From contig JAUTXW010000143.1 of assembly GCA_030620095.1 (NCBI GenBank), positions 1,158,501 to 1,222,500 on the forward strand: DNA of 64,000 nt, in the 5' to 3' direction. Each line of letters starts with the position of its first letter. Positions within the stretch are counted from its first letter, which is position 1. A program made the translations under genes and the position numbers. The stretch comes from Kuschelorhynchus macadamiae (Eukaryota > Arthropoda > Insecta > Coleoptera > Curculionidae). Positions 35,951 to 48,510 of the stretch are shown here, one piece after another. Under the pieces are notes generated by a model. It was not told the origin of the DNA. It did not search any database and saw only the letters and a list, made by a program, of their open reading frames with translations.

Positions 35951-38764
35951 TTTAACATTAACTTTATATCAACTAACCTGGATATAATCTGCAGCAAATT
36001 CCTGGCCCAAAGTAAGAACTGTATTGATTTTTAAAACTTTCCGACCTGATTTCTTTATAAAAAAAAATCATTGGGTTGAAAATATTTCGATCATACAAAC
36101 TCCCATCTTTTAACACTATCCATATTCAAAGCTCTTAACCATCCCAGTTTCCTTTCCATATCTCCAGGAAACCTAAAATTGGCGGGATTTAAAAGCTCGC
36201 ATCTGACTACAAATAGTGTACTGTTTAGTCATTATGAGGCTGTAAATAGTATTTAATTGTCCACAAAAACCATAAACACTAGAATAAAACGCAACGAAAC
36301 TCCAGAATAACGCTAACAGATCGACGGAATCAATATAACTCACATCAGTGACATTGCCACCATGTTTTTCAATTTATTAACACCATGCATTTTGCAACTG
36401 ATTTAATTAGCACTAATCTGCTAAGGGGGATTTTTTAAACAAACATAATATGTGTACGGGGTAGTTTGGGGGAAATTAATCCCTCAGTCACGTTTTATTG
36501 TTTTGTCATGTATCTTCCTGTGTACTTAATATAAGGGTCCTAATGTCTTGATTTTTGGTACATTTTGTTATTTATTGTTTTTTTTTGTTTTTAAATCAAC
36601 TCGCACGATACTTACTTCAATACTCGGCTGACTTTAGGCATTCAGGAACCTATTTCCACATAACACTAATTAATTTACTCAATATCACAAACATTTTAGG
36701 ATTTCTTTACACAAAATCAAAACAAATAACAACCTTAACCTATATTCTTTCTAATGATTTGATTGAGTTTCAATTGTGGCGTAATTACTATTAGTATTTT
36801 GTAAAAAATATCTTACGCCGCTATTTTTTAAACTTGACAATTTTTTCTTCTTTAGCAGTTCAAATTTCACATTATTTATCTCTTATAAATTTTTTTTTGC
36901 TAAAGTACACCTTTGAACCTTTCAGTCAGTGTATTAATTATATATTTATTTAAGTTTTGCTATAATACCAATACTTTTAGGTATTAGGAATGAAAATATC
37001 TAGATGTTTTTTTTTAATATTACAAAAGTATTTCCAGAGGTAAATTAATTATAAAAAGTTGCGATCCCGCCTTTGGAACTTTTGCATTTACTTGTTATAT
37101 TGTAAAAAAGCAATTTTTAATAGAGTCTTCAGATTACAAAAACAGTTATATCTAATTATAACTTATTGTCTGAGGAGTTTTATGCAACTTGTCAAACTTT
37201 AGGAGAAAAAACCTGACTCGACATTTTATTCTGTATATATACAGAACCTCAATAAAACATACACCGTCAGATAAATTTTTGAGTCCAAGAATTAATTTGC
37301 AATATAAAAATAAAAACGTCTAAATATCTTGCTGTTTCTATTTTGTATAGTAGAAAATCGGTTTCCTTAAAAATAGCCTTGATTTTTAAACGAAACATAT
37401 TTACACAGGCCTAATTAAACATTAACTGAAAGAGGATAAGCAAACAAAACAAACGATCAAGCAATTTGTACCCACCGAAAATCCGTAAAACTTTTATCCT
37501 GTAACGAGTTAATGGCGAAAAATGGAGTTATTATTTGCAGTTTAAAAAATAACAAGCGAGACTAGAGCCGAGGAATATATGAACGCTGGAGAGTTATTAT
37601 CATTCAAATTTTGACCGAAAATGGGACATTTATCAATTTCCGGGAATTTCCCTTCTAGATTAGCGATTCTGAAGCTCCCAGGCTTTCTATTGAATCCCGA
37701 CGAGTACAGAGATAAAGAGAAATTAAATACTATTTTACAGGACAAAGATATACTTTGAATTATACTCTAAGAGTATATTGAAACATTAATTCTGAGTTTA
37801 AGAAGAACGATGAACTACGACAGAGTCAAGAAAGTGCAAGATAAACTTGCACATTCATAATACTGATTTAAATCAGACGAATTCAGGTTAAAATGCTCAA
37901 GGTTCGTAAACAGCAAATTTTGATGGGTCGCTGGTAAACAAATATTGGCCTTGTTGTTTTCTACCAAAATATAATGAGAGATGTTTATGTCTATGGTTTG
38001 TTTCTGGGGTATTCCTTAACATTGTCCAGCAAAAATCAGCAAACAAACTGACATTTCGTTTCCCTTTATATATTTTTCCATAGCAGGAATGTTTTGATCA
38101 AACTGTTCCCCATGTTCGTCACTTACTGCCCCTAAATTTTCGAGGAAGAAATCGAGATGAGAGTTCAGAAAGTGAATTTTTAGAGATATGTTACATCACA
38201 TTCTTTTATAAGCGTTAAATACTTGGCTAACAATATCTTTGTAATTGGCTTCTTTCACATTTTCAAGAAAAGTAACCACTAATTATATTTAACATATAAG
38301 TCGTATGGTTTAATGCAGAGCTGTCCAAGATTAGACATAATTAAATACACTAATTTTTTTCGTAATTAACAATAATTTTTAACAAATAATTCAACTATCT
38401 TAATAAAAGATATTAAAAATTAACAACATAGAAGTGGGCGAAGTCAGCACTATCAATGCACGAAAAAAAAAACATAAAATGAAAGCAAAAAGGCTCCTCT
38501 AATCGAATAAAAAAAGGTGTAATAGTGTCAGATGGTCGCTAAGTTGACGTTCAGCTAAACTAGCGGCTAAACAACGCTTATTGCATTCTATAAGTGATCG
38601 CTCGGCACTAGGCGAACATTTTCAAATTAGTCATCATCAGCATCGCAAAAAAATAAAAATAGGCGCCGCCTGTCGTAGTTTTACCCAGAACTTCCCTCGT
38701 TTTGAACCTTTTTTTTTATAGAAGGAGTAGTTTACAAATTTGGTTAAGCCAGTAACACGAAATA
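35951..38764. other. Intergenic, possible LINE 5' UTR then AT-rich sequence
   Basis: About 35950-36350 is GC-richer and may be the LINE 5' UTR. 36785-36850 repeats 32420-32490. The frame at 37542-37745 (-) has no recognisable similarity. No gene called. Confidence 0.35.
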
Positions 38765-41021
38765 TGTTACTGTAAATGTCCGAAATCCGGTGAATGTCGA
38801 GATACGCCGGTAAATGTCAACATTCACTAAGTTACTTGGCGTATGTCTGAAATATTGGTATCAATATTTCTAACTTATACCAGCGAATGTCAACATTCAT
38901 CATAGACATGGTGTACGTTAAAAACAAACATTTTTTTATGAAAACAAAAATAAAATTCTAAAGGTTCTTTTTCATGTATTAAAAGATTTTTCAATAAACA
39001 TAAAGAAAGTTTTAAACTTAAAACAAACACAACAAAGTAATATTAATGTAACAAACGTATATAAATACCTTTTATTTTTTAAACTGAAATGTAGAAAAAA
39101 ACAATGAAAATATATGACAGTCTTATTCATTGCAACAACTTAAACTACTATGACACTTCAAATTGCATAAGAGTTCCTTGCTTGTACAGCTACATTTAGC
39201 CGTGGAACATTTCTTTTGCAGTTACAACGTGTATAGCCTTGCCCTCCATTTTTTGAGTTAGCAGAAGCTGATTCTCTTAGCGACATTTCTTGACTTAAAA
39301 CTTCATCCATGGAAAGTAGTTTTTCTTTACAAACTGCAAATTGATTACGGGTAAAAAGTTGCTTCAAGGTACCATTTTTGTTTGCTAATTTATAAAAGTC
39401 TAAATTCTCTAATCCAACAACAATCGCTAACACATTTCGTGGGTCTGTACGACCACTGTCGACGTCAAGGGCTTTAATTCTTACGGCATCACCAATTTGA
39501 GCCGGAGGAAACTTTTTGTTTGAGGTTCGCAACATTTTTGTTTTTTCGGTGCTCGAGATAAAGACGTGCTGGTTTGTGCATCAGTCGGTGCTTGAAATGT
39601 AAACGCGAAGAAGTGAGGCAAAGACTGTGGATTGGCTCCAGTGATATTTTGGTCATCTATATAGCTATCATTTAAAACATGGTCATCAATATGGTCACAA
39701 TCCAAGATTTCTTCAAAATTATTGATGTAATTTTCTAGTTGTTTTTTCAATGTTCGTGATTTGCCCGCAAGGATGATACGAAGATGCTATACCTTTTTTT
39801 GGACAGGATTTCCTATTGGCTCTGGCGTATTCCTTCATGAAAAGTTGTGTTTTTGGCGAATTGGAATGATTCTGACCATTTTTTCGAATATTTATTGTGC
39901 ATCCATGCAGTCAACATATTTTGTTTGTCCTAATTGGCTCTTTCGACTGAACCTTGTGTTTGACTGTGAAAAGGCTTTCCGTGCATTATTTTAACATCTT
40001 TCCACATAGCGCACAGTTCAGATATGACTCGGTTGCTCAACTCTCTGCCATATCCGAATGAAACGTAACGGGAGCACCAAATCTAAAAAAAAATTGAAAA
40101 AGATGATATGCTACTTCTTCCGCTCTTTTGGTTTGTAATAGTCGTAATTAGACAAACTTGTTTAAATGATCTTGATATACCATTATAAATTTGTAATCCC
40201 CATCGTTGTGTGATTGCAAATTTATTAAATCGACTTGACATCTGGAGTTTAGTTCGAACTGACCACTGATTTTACAACAATATCTTTTTTAGGAGCGCTG
40301 TGTTTCATTCGACATTATTTAAACAAATTTAAATAACATTACAACTTCATAAGTAATATTTTTGTATTTGATTTGCAATTCTTTAAGCATTCGTGTTCTT
40401 TCTCCCTGGCCTGTTCTTATGTGAGTTTCGGAATGTATATCAAACAACTTTTCATTTGTAAAATAATACTGGATATTCGTTTCTCCTGTTTTTCATAGCA
40501 TAATTAACTTTTGTTCATCACTAACTTTTAAAATGTCAAAATGTTTTAAACTTCTGTAGTCCAAAGGTGTACTGCACTGATTTTTAGCAGACATTACTTC
40601 AAAAACGATTTTAGAGTACCTTTCTGGAGAAAAATAAAAACAATTGTCTTCCTGTTTACTTCCAATTAGGATATCTAACTATTTAAAAAACTGATTAAGA
40701 TTCAACGTAGTAGCCATTGAACAGAAATTATAATAACTATATATCAAAATTAAATTAGCAAGATTACAAGCACAGAATTAAACCTTGCGTAAGACTGACG
40801 ACAAGTCCACACAGGACTGAACCAAAGAAACTGCTAAAAAGCCAGTTATAACCTGTCGTTTCCGACATTGACCGGAGCTCATTTGTGTGTGTCGCCATAC
40901 ACATGTGAAAGTCTGAATTTATAATAAAATTAGTAAATGTTTCGTCTTTCACCAACTCATTTGGTGTCGATATTCACCGATGCATATCGACATTCCCCAA
41001 TTTCGGACCTTCACGGTAACA
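38765..41021. mobile_element. DNA transposon with TIRs and a KRBA2-like integrase
   Basis: Both ends start TGTTAC(T/C)GT(A/G)AA, followed by GTCCGAAAT and GAATGTCGA: left 38765-38830, right 41021-40955 inverted, about 60 aligned bases. The enclosed 2.2 kb holds an integrase-type pseudogene. TIRs starting TGT plus a retroviral-like integrase suggest a Ginger-like transposon. Flanks aata and tata do not give a clean target duplication. Outside the TIRs a second inverted word, gttttacccagaa (38678-38690) and ttctgggtaaaac (41037-41049), also faces inward. Confidence 0.65.
39123..40717 (-). pseudogene. Integrase (rve-type) pseudogene, KRBA2-like
   Basis: Reading from an ATG at 40717: MATTLNLNQFFK, an N-terminal domain with TPLDYRSLKHFDILKVSDEQ, YYFTNEKLFDIHSETHIRTG and RTRMLKELQIKYKNITYE. 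The integrase core follows: CQVDLINLQSHNDGDYKFIM (first D), FGAPVTFHSDMA (second D), then HGKPFHSQTQGSVERAN (E). The later QIGDAVRIKALDVDSGRTDP with PRNVLAIV is a conserved C-terminal block, ending in a Cys-rich tail (CSTAKCSCTSKELLCNLKCH) reached by a frameshift near 39225. At least eight stops or shifts. Insects carry many KRAB-A-domain-containing-protein-2-like genes of this layout. The three acidic residues remain but the gene is dead. Confidence 0.72.
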
Positions 41022-41209
41022 TATATACTGTACATATTCTGGGTAAAACCAACTTACGGATTTAATTTTTTTTTAATTTTTAAATTATTTATTATTAATA
41101 TTATAATTTATTTTCCATAACATTATTTACGTAGTCTATAAATAGTCTTATTATTTTCCTCCATTATACCATTAAATGGAATTTTAACGAATATTAATAA
41201 TATATTATT

Positions 41210-41740
41210 AGGCCGCCATTTTGACAAAAATGGTTTGCACCGAAACTTTACCAGCCTATCCATGTTTAACACTTGATTTTTGTGCAAAAATTTCAAGCCA
41301 ATTGGATAAGTAGTTTTATGGCACCGAATTTTTTAACATTTTTATTAGACCGCCATTTTGTTTCGACATCATCGATTTACACAAAAAACTTGTCTATCCC
41401 TATATCCCCCTTTAAGCTTGCGCAAATTTTGGAGTTCTTTCGATAAGTAATTTCTGAATAATGATTTTTTCAATGCCGCTATTTTGTTCCGCCACATTGT
41501 AGTTTTTACCAAAATGTAACCATTTCAACCTCATATGACCCTTGATTTTTGACCAAAATTTGAAGTTATTCGGATAAGTAGTTTTTGAGCTATGATGCGT
41601 ACAGACAGACCGAAGACCCACAGAATTGTGAGAACATGTTGTTCGGGCTCCAGTGACCCTAAAACGCAGAGATCAGTAAAAATCTCGGACGGTATTGTTT
41701 TCACGATTACAATACTTCCTTCTTACGAAGGTCCAGTCAG
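41210..41740 (+). repeat. ~130-bp tandem repeat plus conserved tail (full copy)
   Basis: Three units (ccgccattttg near 41215 and 41350, ccgctattttg near 41475) with the blocks cttgatttttgtgcaaaa and ggataagtagtttt, then a tail: gagctatgatgcgtacagac, ggaattgtgagaacatgttg, aaaaatctcgg, ttacaatacttcc. It ends with the perfect hairpin ccttc-ttac-gaagg (about 41728-41741). The tail recurs at 4600-4760 and, inverted, at 55800-55960. Tandem units plus a terminal hairpin recall non-autonomous Helitron/Helentron elements, but I cannot prove it. Confidence 0.65.
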
Positions 41741-43924
41741 CTCCGGATACCGGGTGCCCGCGCCCTGCCCTCTTTGGTCTATTGGCGACCCCTTACACCG
41801 CTTAGTGTATACAACGGTACTAAACTACCCCCCAAATGATTTAAACATTGTCCATCAACAATCTAAGTGTTTTAATTATAAAACCACTGGTTTCAACAGA
41901 TTAAGAAAACAAAGAACTCAATGACCTGGTTTAGATACAAGTAGCTTCTCATTTTCCGCTACGAGTTACAATCCATCATTTGTACGTTTTCACAAACACG
42001 TTTTAAATAAAAGAATAAGATTTATAAGTATTTTTATGGATATTTAAAAACTAGATTTTAAATATCCATAGAACTAAAAAAAGGAAGAAACTAAACTGGA
42101 ACAAAAATAGGACAACTTATGCGAACTAGAGACAACAAAAGTAACAAAGGTAAAACATATCAGTGAGTTAAAGTGAATTTTGGTTTATATAACCTGGGAA
42201 TTTTCATAGAAGTATAAACTAAAGCCATAAGAGAAACTTTGATAAAGAATAGTTTTGTATGGTTGTAGGTTTGTATCGCAGAAGCGCAATCTATGCTGCC
42301 AAATAAAAGTTATTTGACATACTATACTGGATTATATATAGTAGATGTCTGGTTCTCCTTTCTCTTGTTTGTGAAAATATATGTATGACAAAAGTTTAAT
42401 TTATTAGAACAACAGAGTTTTATAGTTCAGTCAGCCATGTTGAATAAAGATTTAAATATACCAAACGTAAACCGATTTTTAAAAACAACAATACGAATAC
42501 ATTATATACCTAAAAGCGACAATAATTAATAGATTTGATTAATAATTCAATTGAATTACATTTTTGGTACGATACCATTACCCTGCGTTCGTTATCTAAT
42601 TTTAGTTTGCAGGCACATATAATTTTTTTCTCGTTTGTTGATGTTTGACTGTTATAATACGATTTTGCAGACATAGACTAGAATAAAAAATACAGTGTTA
42701 TGTTTATTTCGATACCGATTCTAACTATTTGAGCACGTCGAACCCTTGTCATTTTTTAACCATCTGACGTATCGAAAATTACGTATATTACCATTTTGTG
42801 TTTGGCCGCATTCACAAACATGAAACAGGCTTTTTTTTAACCTATTCCTTGAAACGAAAACTTGCAAAAAGTTTGCTTGATAGCACAAATATGTAAACTA
42901 TGGTAACATACATTTTATATATTATTATTTTGTTTCTTATTTTTTAATACAGTGCGATTTTTTATGAATCTACCGAGATCCCTAAATACTTACATATTCT
43001 TTATAAATATAACAAATAATTATGAAATAATAGTCATCAAGTTGGTAATTTATATAATATTTATTAATTTAAGAAAAATACATATTGAGGCTAATCGAAG
43101 AAAAATTAACACTTTTTACTCTTAAAAATATAGTTCTGGAGCCCATGACCAAAACGTGTATTCACGCTGCGCATCTGATGCATAACCCTGTGTTATCAGT
43201 CCTAGGTCCCTGAGCCCAGTCGGTGCTATATCAGACTCGCGAGGTTAATTTTTCCACCAAAAACAAAATGTGTTCACGCGGAAATTAGACACCATGTCTG
43301 CTATTGTTGATTTATGTTGGATTTTATAATCTCATAAATTGAGCGAATTAGTGGAGTAAAAAACGGGGCAAAAGTCGCTTCCTTCTCGATTTTTTTTCTT
43401 TGGCGTTAGAACACATCGATATATACCTCATTTTATTAAATGGATCATTGTACATACGAAATCACAAAATATTACTTTTTTTGCTGTCTCGACTTTTTTT
43501 ATTTACAAAAAAATTGAAAAATTATTATTTTTTTAAAATCGTGTTTTTTTGTTTCCCCTCGTATACCTTCTTACCTAATTAAGCTATCGAGCCGATTTTT
43601 TTTGGCTTAAAGTAGACATTTTGGCGCTTCTTCCCATGTAAAACATGATAGCTATTATTTATTTTAAATATGGCTAAAACATCGATAAACTTGAAACTTT
43701 AGAAATTATATAAACAAGTTTTCACTAATCGAAAAAAACTTTATTATTTAATCTGGTGATTTTTTTAATTTGATAATAGTTTATTATGATTTAAAAACAA
43801 TTTTTTATCATAAATTGTTTTTCCAAAAGTTATGGTTGTGTATGTATAATGTATAATAGGATCATTAAAAATTATATACCAGGCGTCTAATATACTTTAT
43901 ATTTTTAAATGCTGATATGTATTT
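41741..43924. other. Intergenic, nothing recognised
   Basis: AT-rich with a GC-richer patch near 43140-43300. No coding similarity on either strand. Confidence 0.4.
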
Positions 43925-44200
43925 TTACAAAGGTAGCAGATGTATTGCGAAGGCCGGAATATGCCCCGAACACAAAGTTAGAATAAAGCCATACTCAGTT
44001 AGGGCCGTCATTAATGAAGACACCGAGATGGTTGAAGAGGTCAAATGCCAGCTGCCAGAAAATGCAAACACGCTATGGATTTTCTGATGTGGTTACATCG
44101 TCGAGCAGAAGAAGCAGCACCTACCACCATTGCTTGTTATTGAGAAAGACCCGTTTTATCCCAAATAGGATCCAAAATTAAATTAATCAAGTGTGCATGT
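43925..44200 (+). pseudogene. SWIM-type zinc-finger gene fragment
   Basis: Plus strand: RCIAKAGICPEHKVRIKPYS, then VRAVINEDTEMVEEVKCQ. After a frameshift near 44050 it continues CKHAMDFLMWLHRRAEEAAP, PTTIACY, then a stop, and LSQIGSKIKLIKC. The CxC...CKH pattern with the FLMWxHRR helix matches a SWIM-like zinc finger found in many multicopy insect proteins of unknown function. SWIM fingers bind DNA or protein, for example in MULE transposases. One cysteine of the CxC part reads as QLP or MPA depending on the frame, so the site is broken. Only about 90 codons remain. Confidence 0.5.
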
Positions 44201-44262
44201 ATTGGAATAAGTTATATACTCAGAGTCAGGACTCGCTATAGTTTGAGCTTCGTTATGGGCGC
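44201..44262. other. Short linker before LINE 3' end
   Basis: Sequence between the SWIM fragment and the LINE tail; GGGCGCC at 44258-44264 abuts the tail. Confidence 0.3.
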
Positions 44263-44290
44263 CTAAATAAATAAATAAATAAATAATGCC
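44263..44290. repeat. (AAAT)n tail of the minus-strand LINE
   Basis: Five to six taaa/aaat units. On the minus strand these follow the LINE 3' UTR and look like its microsatellite 3' tail. Confidence 0.7.
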
Positions 44291-44625
44291 TTTATATTAC
44301 AGAAGGTGGAAATTAACATATGGATATAAATACTTCATTATTCTAATTCAAATTATTTCGTTTCTACATGGCGCAGTCTAGCTTTAAAGAGCTACTCTAC
44401 TGAACCATGCTAAAACGAATGATATATTTAGAAAAAATTAATAAATAATTAATTAATAATTTTAATGGCAGCTAACTGTATAAAACTGTAAATATATAAA
44501 AAATAAAAATATTTATCAAACTTACGGGTACATTTTGATTTTATTTAAACATAGACAATGAAACAATGGAACAAGGGACGGACCGATGGACGCTCACATA
44601 CTGAACAACATATAAAAAATATGTT

Positions 44626-47313
44626 TCAATTACCTTGCGTTGCTAGTAGATGGTTTTTATATTTACTCTTAAACATATTAGGATTCAAGTTGATTAAATC
44701 AGTAGGTAATGAATTATAGGAAGTAACCGCTTGAAAAGAAAATGATCGCTGGAAAATGGCAGTTTGGTGTTGAGGCATTGTTAATCTATAACTATGACGA
44801 ATATTAACTAAATGAGCATTACTCCGGAAAATAAGACGGTCACGTAAAGATGAAGGGGCATCAGGTTCATTCAAAATTTTAATTAAAAAAGTACTAAAAT
44901 GAAGAAGCCTGCGCGAATCCATTCTTAGCCAGTTCAAATCTGAGTAATATCGAGATATATGATCAAACTTTCTAAGCCCAAAAATGAATCTAACACAGGC
45001 GTTTTGAACCCTTTGAATTCGGGACTTACCATTCATGTCCAAACAATATCCATACACAAAATCACCATAATTAAAATTTGAGAGAACTAGCGACTCACAA
45101 AGCATTTTTTTTAAATTAAAACTTAAAACATGTCTATTATTATATAGGATTTTCAAGGTTAGGTATGACTTTTGAATTAATTTTTTCAAATGATTTCGAA
45201 ATCTTAGATCACTGTCAATAATAACGCCTAAGTTTCTTGCACTATCGAGCACTGAGAGTTTTATGTCATTAATGGTAATATTAATATTATTTTTAAGATA
45301 TTCTACTTTATTTTTGCTACCAAATAATAGAAGATATGATTTTGAAGGGTTAAGTGTTAGGTTATGTTCACCAGCAAGTTTTGTTAATGTTTTTAAATCT
45401 TCATTAATCCAGGTCTCCGACTCAAAAAAATCATCATAATCAAAAGAATAATAAACCTGTGTATCATCCGCATATGCTTGAACCTTACAGTGATTTAAAG
45501 ATTTTAGAATATCGGAAGTATAAATCAAAAATAGTAATGGGCCTAGAATTGAGCCTTGAGGTACACCAGATTTAATTTTAATTTCTTTTGAATACTTATT
45601 ATCCGAAAATATCTTCTGGTGACGATTAGAAAGATAAGAGGCAAGTACTAAGTACGAATCCTCCTGGAAACCATAATATTTTAGCTTGGAAACAAGAAGT
45701 TTGTGATTGATAGTATCAAACGCCTTAGAAAAGTCTAATAATATCAAAACACTGTTAAGTCTTTTATCACTGGCGCGGACAACATCATCAATCACGTTTG
45801 TTAAGGCTACAGAAGTACTAAATTTTTTCCTAAAACCACACTGGCTATCAGGAATTATTTTATTTATTACACAAAACTCATAAACTTGGTTATATAACAC
45901 TTTCTCATAAATTTTAGAGAGGGTAGGTAAAATACTTATTATTCTCAGGTCATTAAAATTTTTGGGACTGCCAACTTTAGATAATGGTTTTCCTATTGAT
46001 TTTTTCCACGGATCTGGAAAGTAATTTGATTCTATAGAAGAGTTAATTATATGTGTAATAAATTTGTCAATAAACGGACTACAATATTTTAACATTAAAG
46101 GTGATATTTCATCAATTCCTGTGGCGTTAGTCTTGATATTGTTTAATATTTTATGAACATCTGATATTTCTGCCAAATTTAAAGTAAAGTTTAAATTATT
46201 ATTATAGCTGTTTTGGTTATAATAACGTATTTTATTATCACAATTCGAAATATTTTGTAAAAACGCCCCAAAAAAATTATTTAAATCATCCGGGTTCGAT
46301 ATATTTTTGGGTATACACCTATTCTTGTTAGAGGTTATATTAAAATTTTTTAAAGCCGTCCAAGTTTTACGGGAGTTTTTTTCAGAACACAAAGTATTCA
46401 AATATATTTTTTTTTCTCTTCTAACCATGGATAGTGTAAAATTTCTCATTTGCTTATAGATTAGCCAGTCATCATTGTTCTTTGTACGTTTAAATTTCTG
46501 AAGAGCAGTATCTCTTTGTTTCATAAATATCTTAAGATTAGCAGAAAGCCAAGGTGCTCGAGATTTCGTAATTCTCGCTTCTTTGATAGGAGCATGGAAA
46601 TTAAATAGTGTTAGTATAAATTCATTAAGTAGCTTGATTTTGTTGTTAATATTTTTCTCATATAAAATATTGTCCCACGGTAAGTTACGCATATCTTGTA
46701 AAAAATTATTAGAATTAAAATCTTTAAAACATCTGTATCGAATAAAAGTAGGCTCTGCAGGTTTTTTATATAAGTCAAGGCTACAATAAACCATTTTGTG
46801 ATCCGAAATATTATCGGTTGCTATTGTATCAGATTCTTTTACCAAAGACGTGTCACTAACAAAAATTGCATCAAGCAAAGAAACTGAATTAGCAGTTATC
46901 CTGGTATGTTCATTTATAATTTGATGGCAGTTATAATCTTCAAAAAAAGAAGTTAAGGGATTTTCCAAACTTAATAGGTTAATGTTAAAATCGCCTAAGC
47001 AAATTATATCGTCTACTGTAGGGTATAAAAAAGAAAAGATGTTATCTAAATCTATTATAAAATTGTTAAAGTTAGTTTAAGGAGGTCGATAAAACACAGA
47101 AAAAGCTATTTTTTGTTTTTAATTCGAATTTTTAAAATGAGATATTCGACCTAACGGCCTAACCATTTCAAAACTATATAAGTCTACTAAATGCAAAGCA
47201 ACAAATGGTAGTTTGGTAATACAAATTATGGGCGTTTCCAAAAAATTTGATACCCCTGCCATGAAAAGAGGAAGACATTTGGAAAAATATGTTTTAAGTG
47301 AGCTAAAAAACAT
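44626..47313 (-). pseudogene. CR1/Jockey-group LINE ORF2, nearly intact RT
   Basis: From 47076 to 44626 the minus-strand frame is open for about 817 codons. The in-frame sequence above has stops at 47077-47079 (just after the endonuclease motif VFYRPP) and at 47119-47121, and continues to 47313. Endonuclease parts: YRPP, CLGDFNINLL (just above 46968), then LLDAIFVSD and SDH. RT numbered from the TTG at 46968: GIDEISPLMLKYC (284-296), SILPTLSKIYEKVLYNQV (345-362), CGFRKKFST (377-385), LDFSKAFD (411-418), SGVPQGSILGPLLF (467-480), YADD (499-502, intact). The C-terminal region has no RNase H and ends ...HLLATQGN. The endonuclease N-terminus is missing or decayed. Two nonsense changes make it inactive. 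ORF1 not seen. Confidence 0.85.
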
Positions 47314-47339
47314 TAACTCAACATAAATGTAAAACGTGT

Positions 47340-47839
47340 TGGTTTCATTATTTTAAAGGAGTATGGATTTATAGGAGTTTCGCCTGATAGGGTAACAGAA
47401 GATGCAGCAATAAAAATAAAATGTCCCGTTGTAAGAAAAAAGGAATAATAACAGGGTAACTTAATTTTTCCTTACAATAAAACTGTAGATGGCAATCGCA
47501 CAAATATTTAGACCAAGTATGCAGTCCCAAAACTCTAAAGAAATATACACCTACCTTCTGACCCTATAAATACCATGCTAGCCTTATTTGCCGGTGAGTG
47601 GTGTGGGTATACTAAAACAATTTATTAGAACAAGTTTCTAAAAGGGAGCCATCCTGATATCGGGCCTACGGTAAGGTAGATATAGCTCTAAATACAAAAC
47701 GTGAAAATAACGTATTTTAAAGAAATGAAATACCACAAAATGTATGACCAAAGTTATAATAATTTAATTACTAAATCCATCGTTATTTTACTCCCACTAA
47801 TTCGTACAATTACGCTTGGTTTATAGATTTTTATTTTTT

Positions 47840-47930
<91 letters not shown>

Positions 47931-48159
47931 AATATATAATTCAATACACAGGTACATGCAATCAAATAATAGTGAGTCGCCCTCAAAATCAATCGCATAA
48001 AGTACACCATAAAAACAGAGTATTTTTATTTTATATATTTATATATTTTGATATTCTTAGCGACATACAGTGTAAATAGAAACATATGTTCGATAGATTA
48101 AAGATTTTTAGTTCATAATTGTTTCAAATTATTTACGGCAGAAAAGTTAACAACGATAA
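47340..48159. other. Intergenic with microsatellite
   Basis: No gene. Contains the (TA)n-(TG)n tract listed separately. Confidence 0.4.
47842..47930. repeat. (TA)n-(TG)n microsatellite
   Basis: TA tract of about 73 bases followed by a (TG)n run. Confidence 0.95.
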
Positions 48160-48510
48160 CTAATACCTAATAATACCTACTATCCCCCGCGGTCTCCACA
48201 CTTTGTCGTTTAGTGGTGGGGCTTAGTAGGAGTCTCCTGGGGATTCTTATGGGTGCGTTCTTTATGGTGACCATAGGGTCTCACTGATAAGGGGCCAAGT
48301 CTGGAGCTTCGAAGCTAAGAGGGACACAGGGCTTAATCTAAGGTATGTGTACCCGTGCCAAGGAATGGATGGCATCTGAGTCCAAATCACGTGTCGTAAA
48401 CGGGGCCTCTGGGATACCGGGCGACCTCCCAGAGAAAAACTGCCTTGCCACGGTAATGCGGGGCTCTGCCGTGGTGGACCAACCTTTCCCTAGCTACTCG
48501 TGGGACTCGT

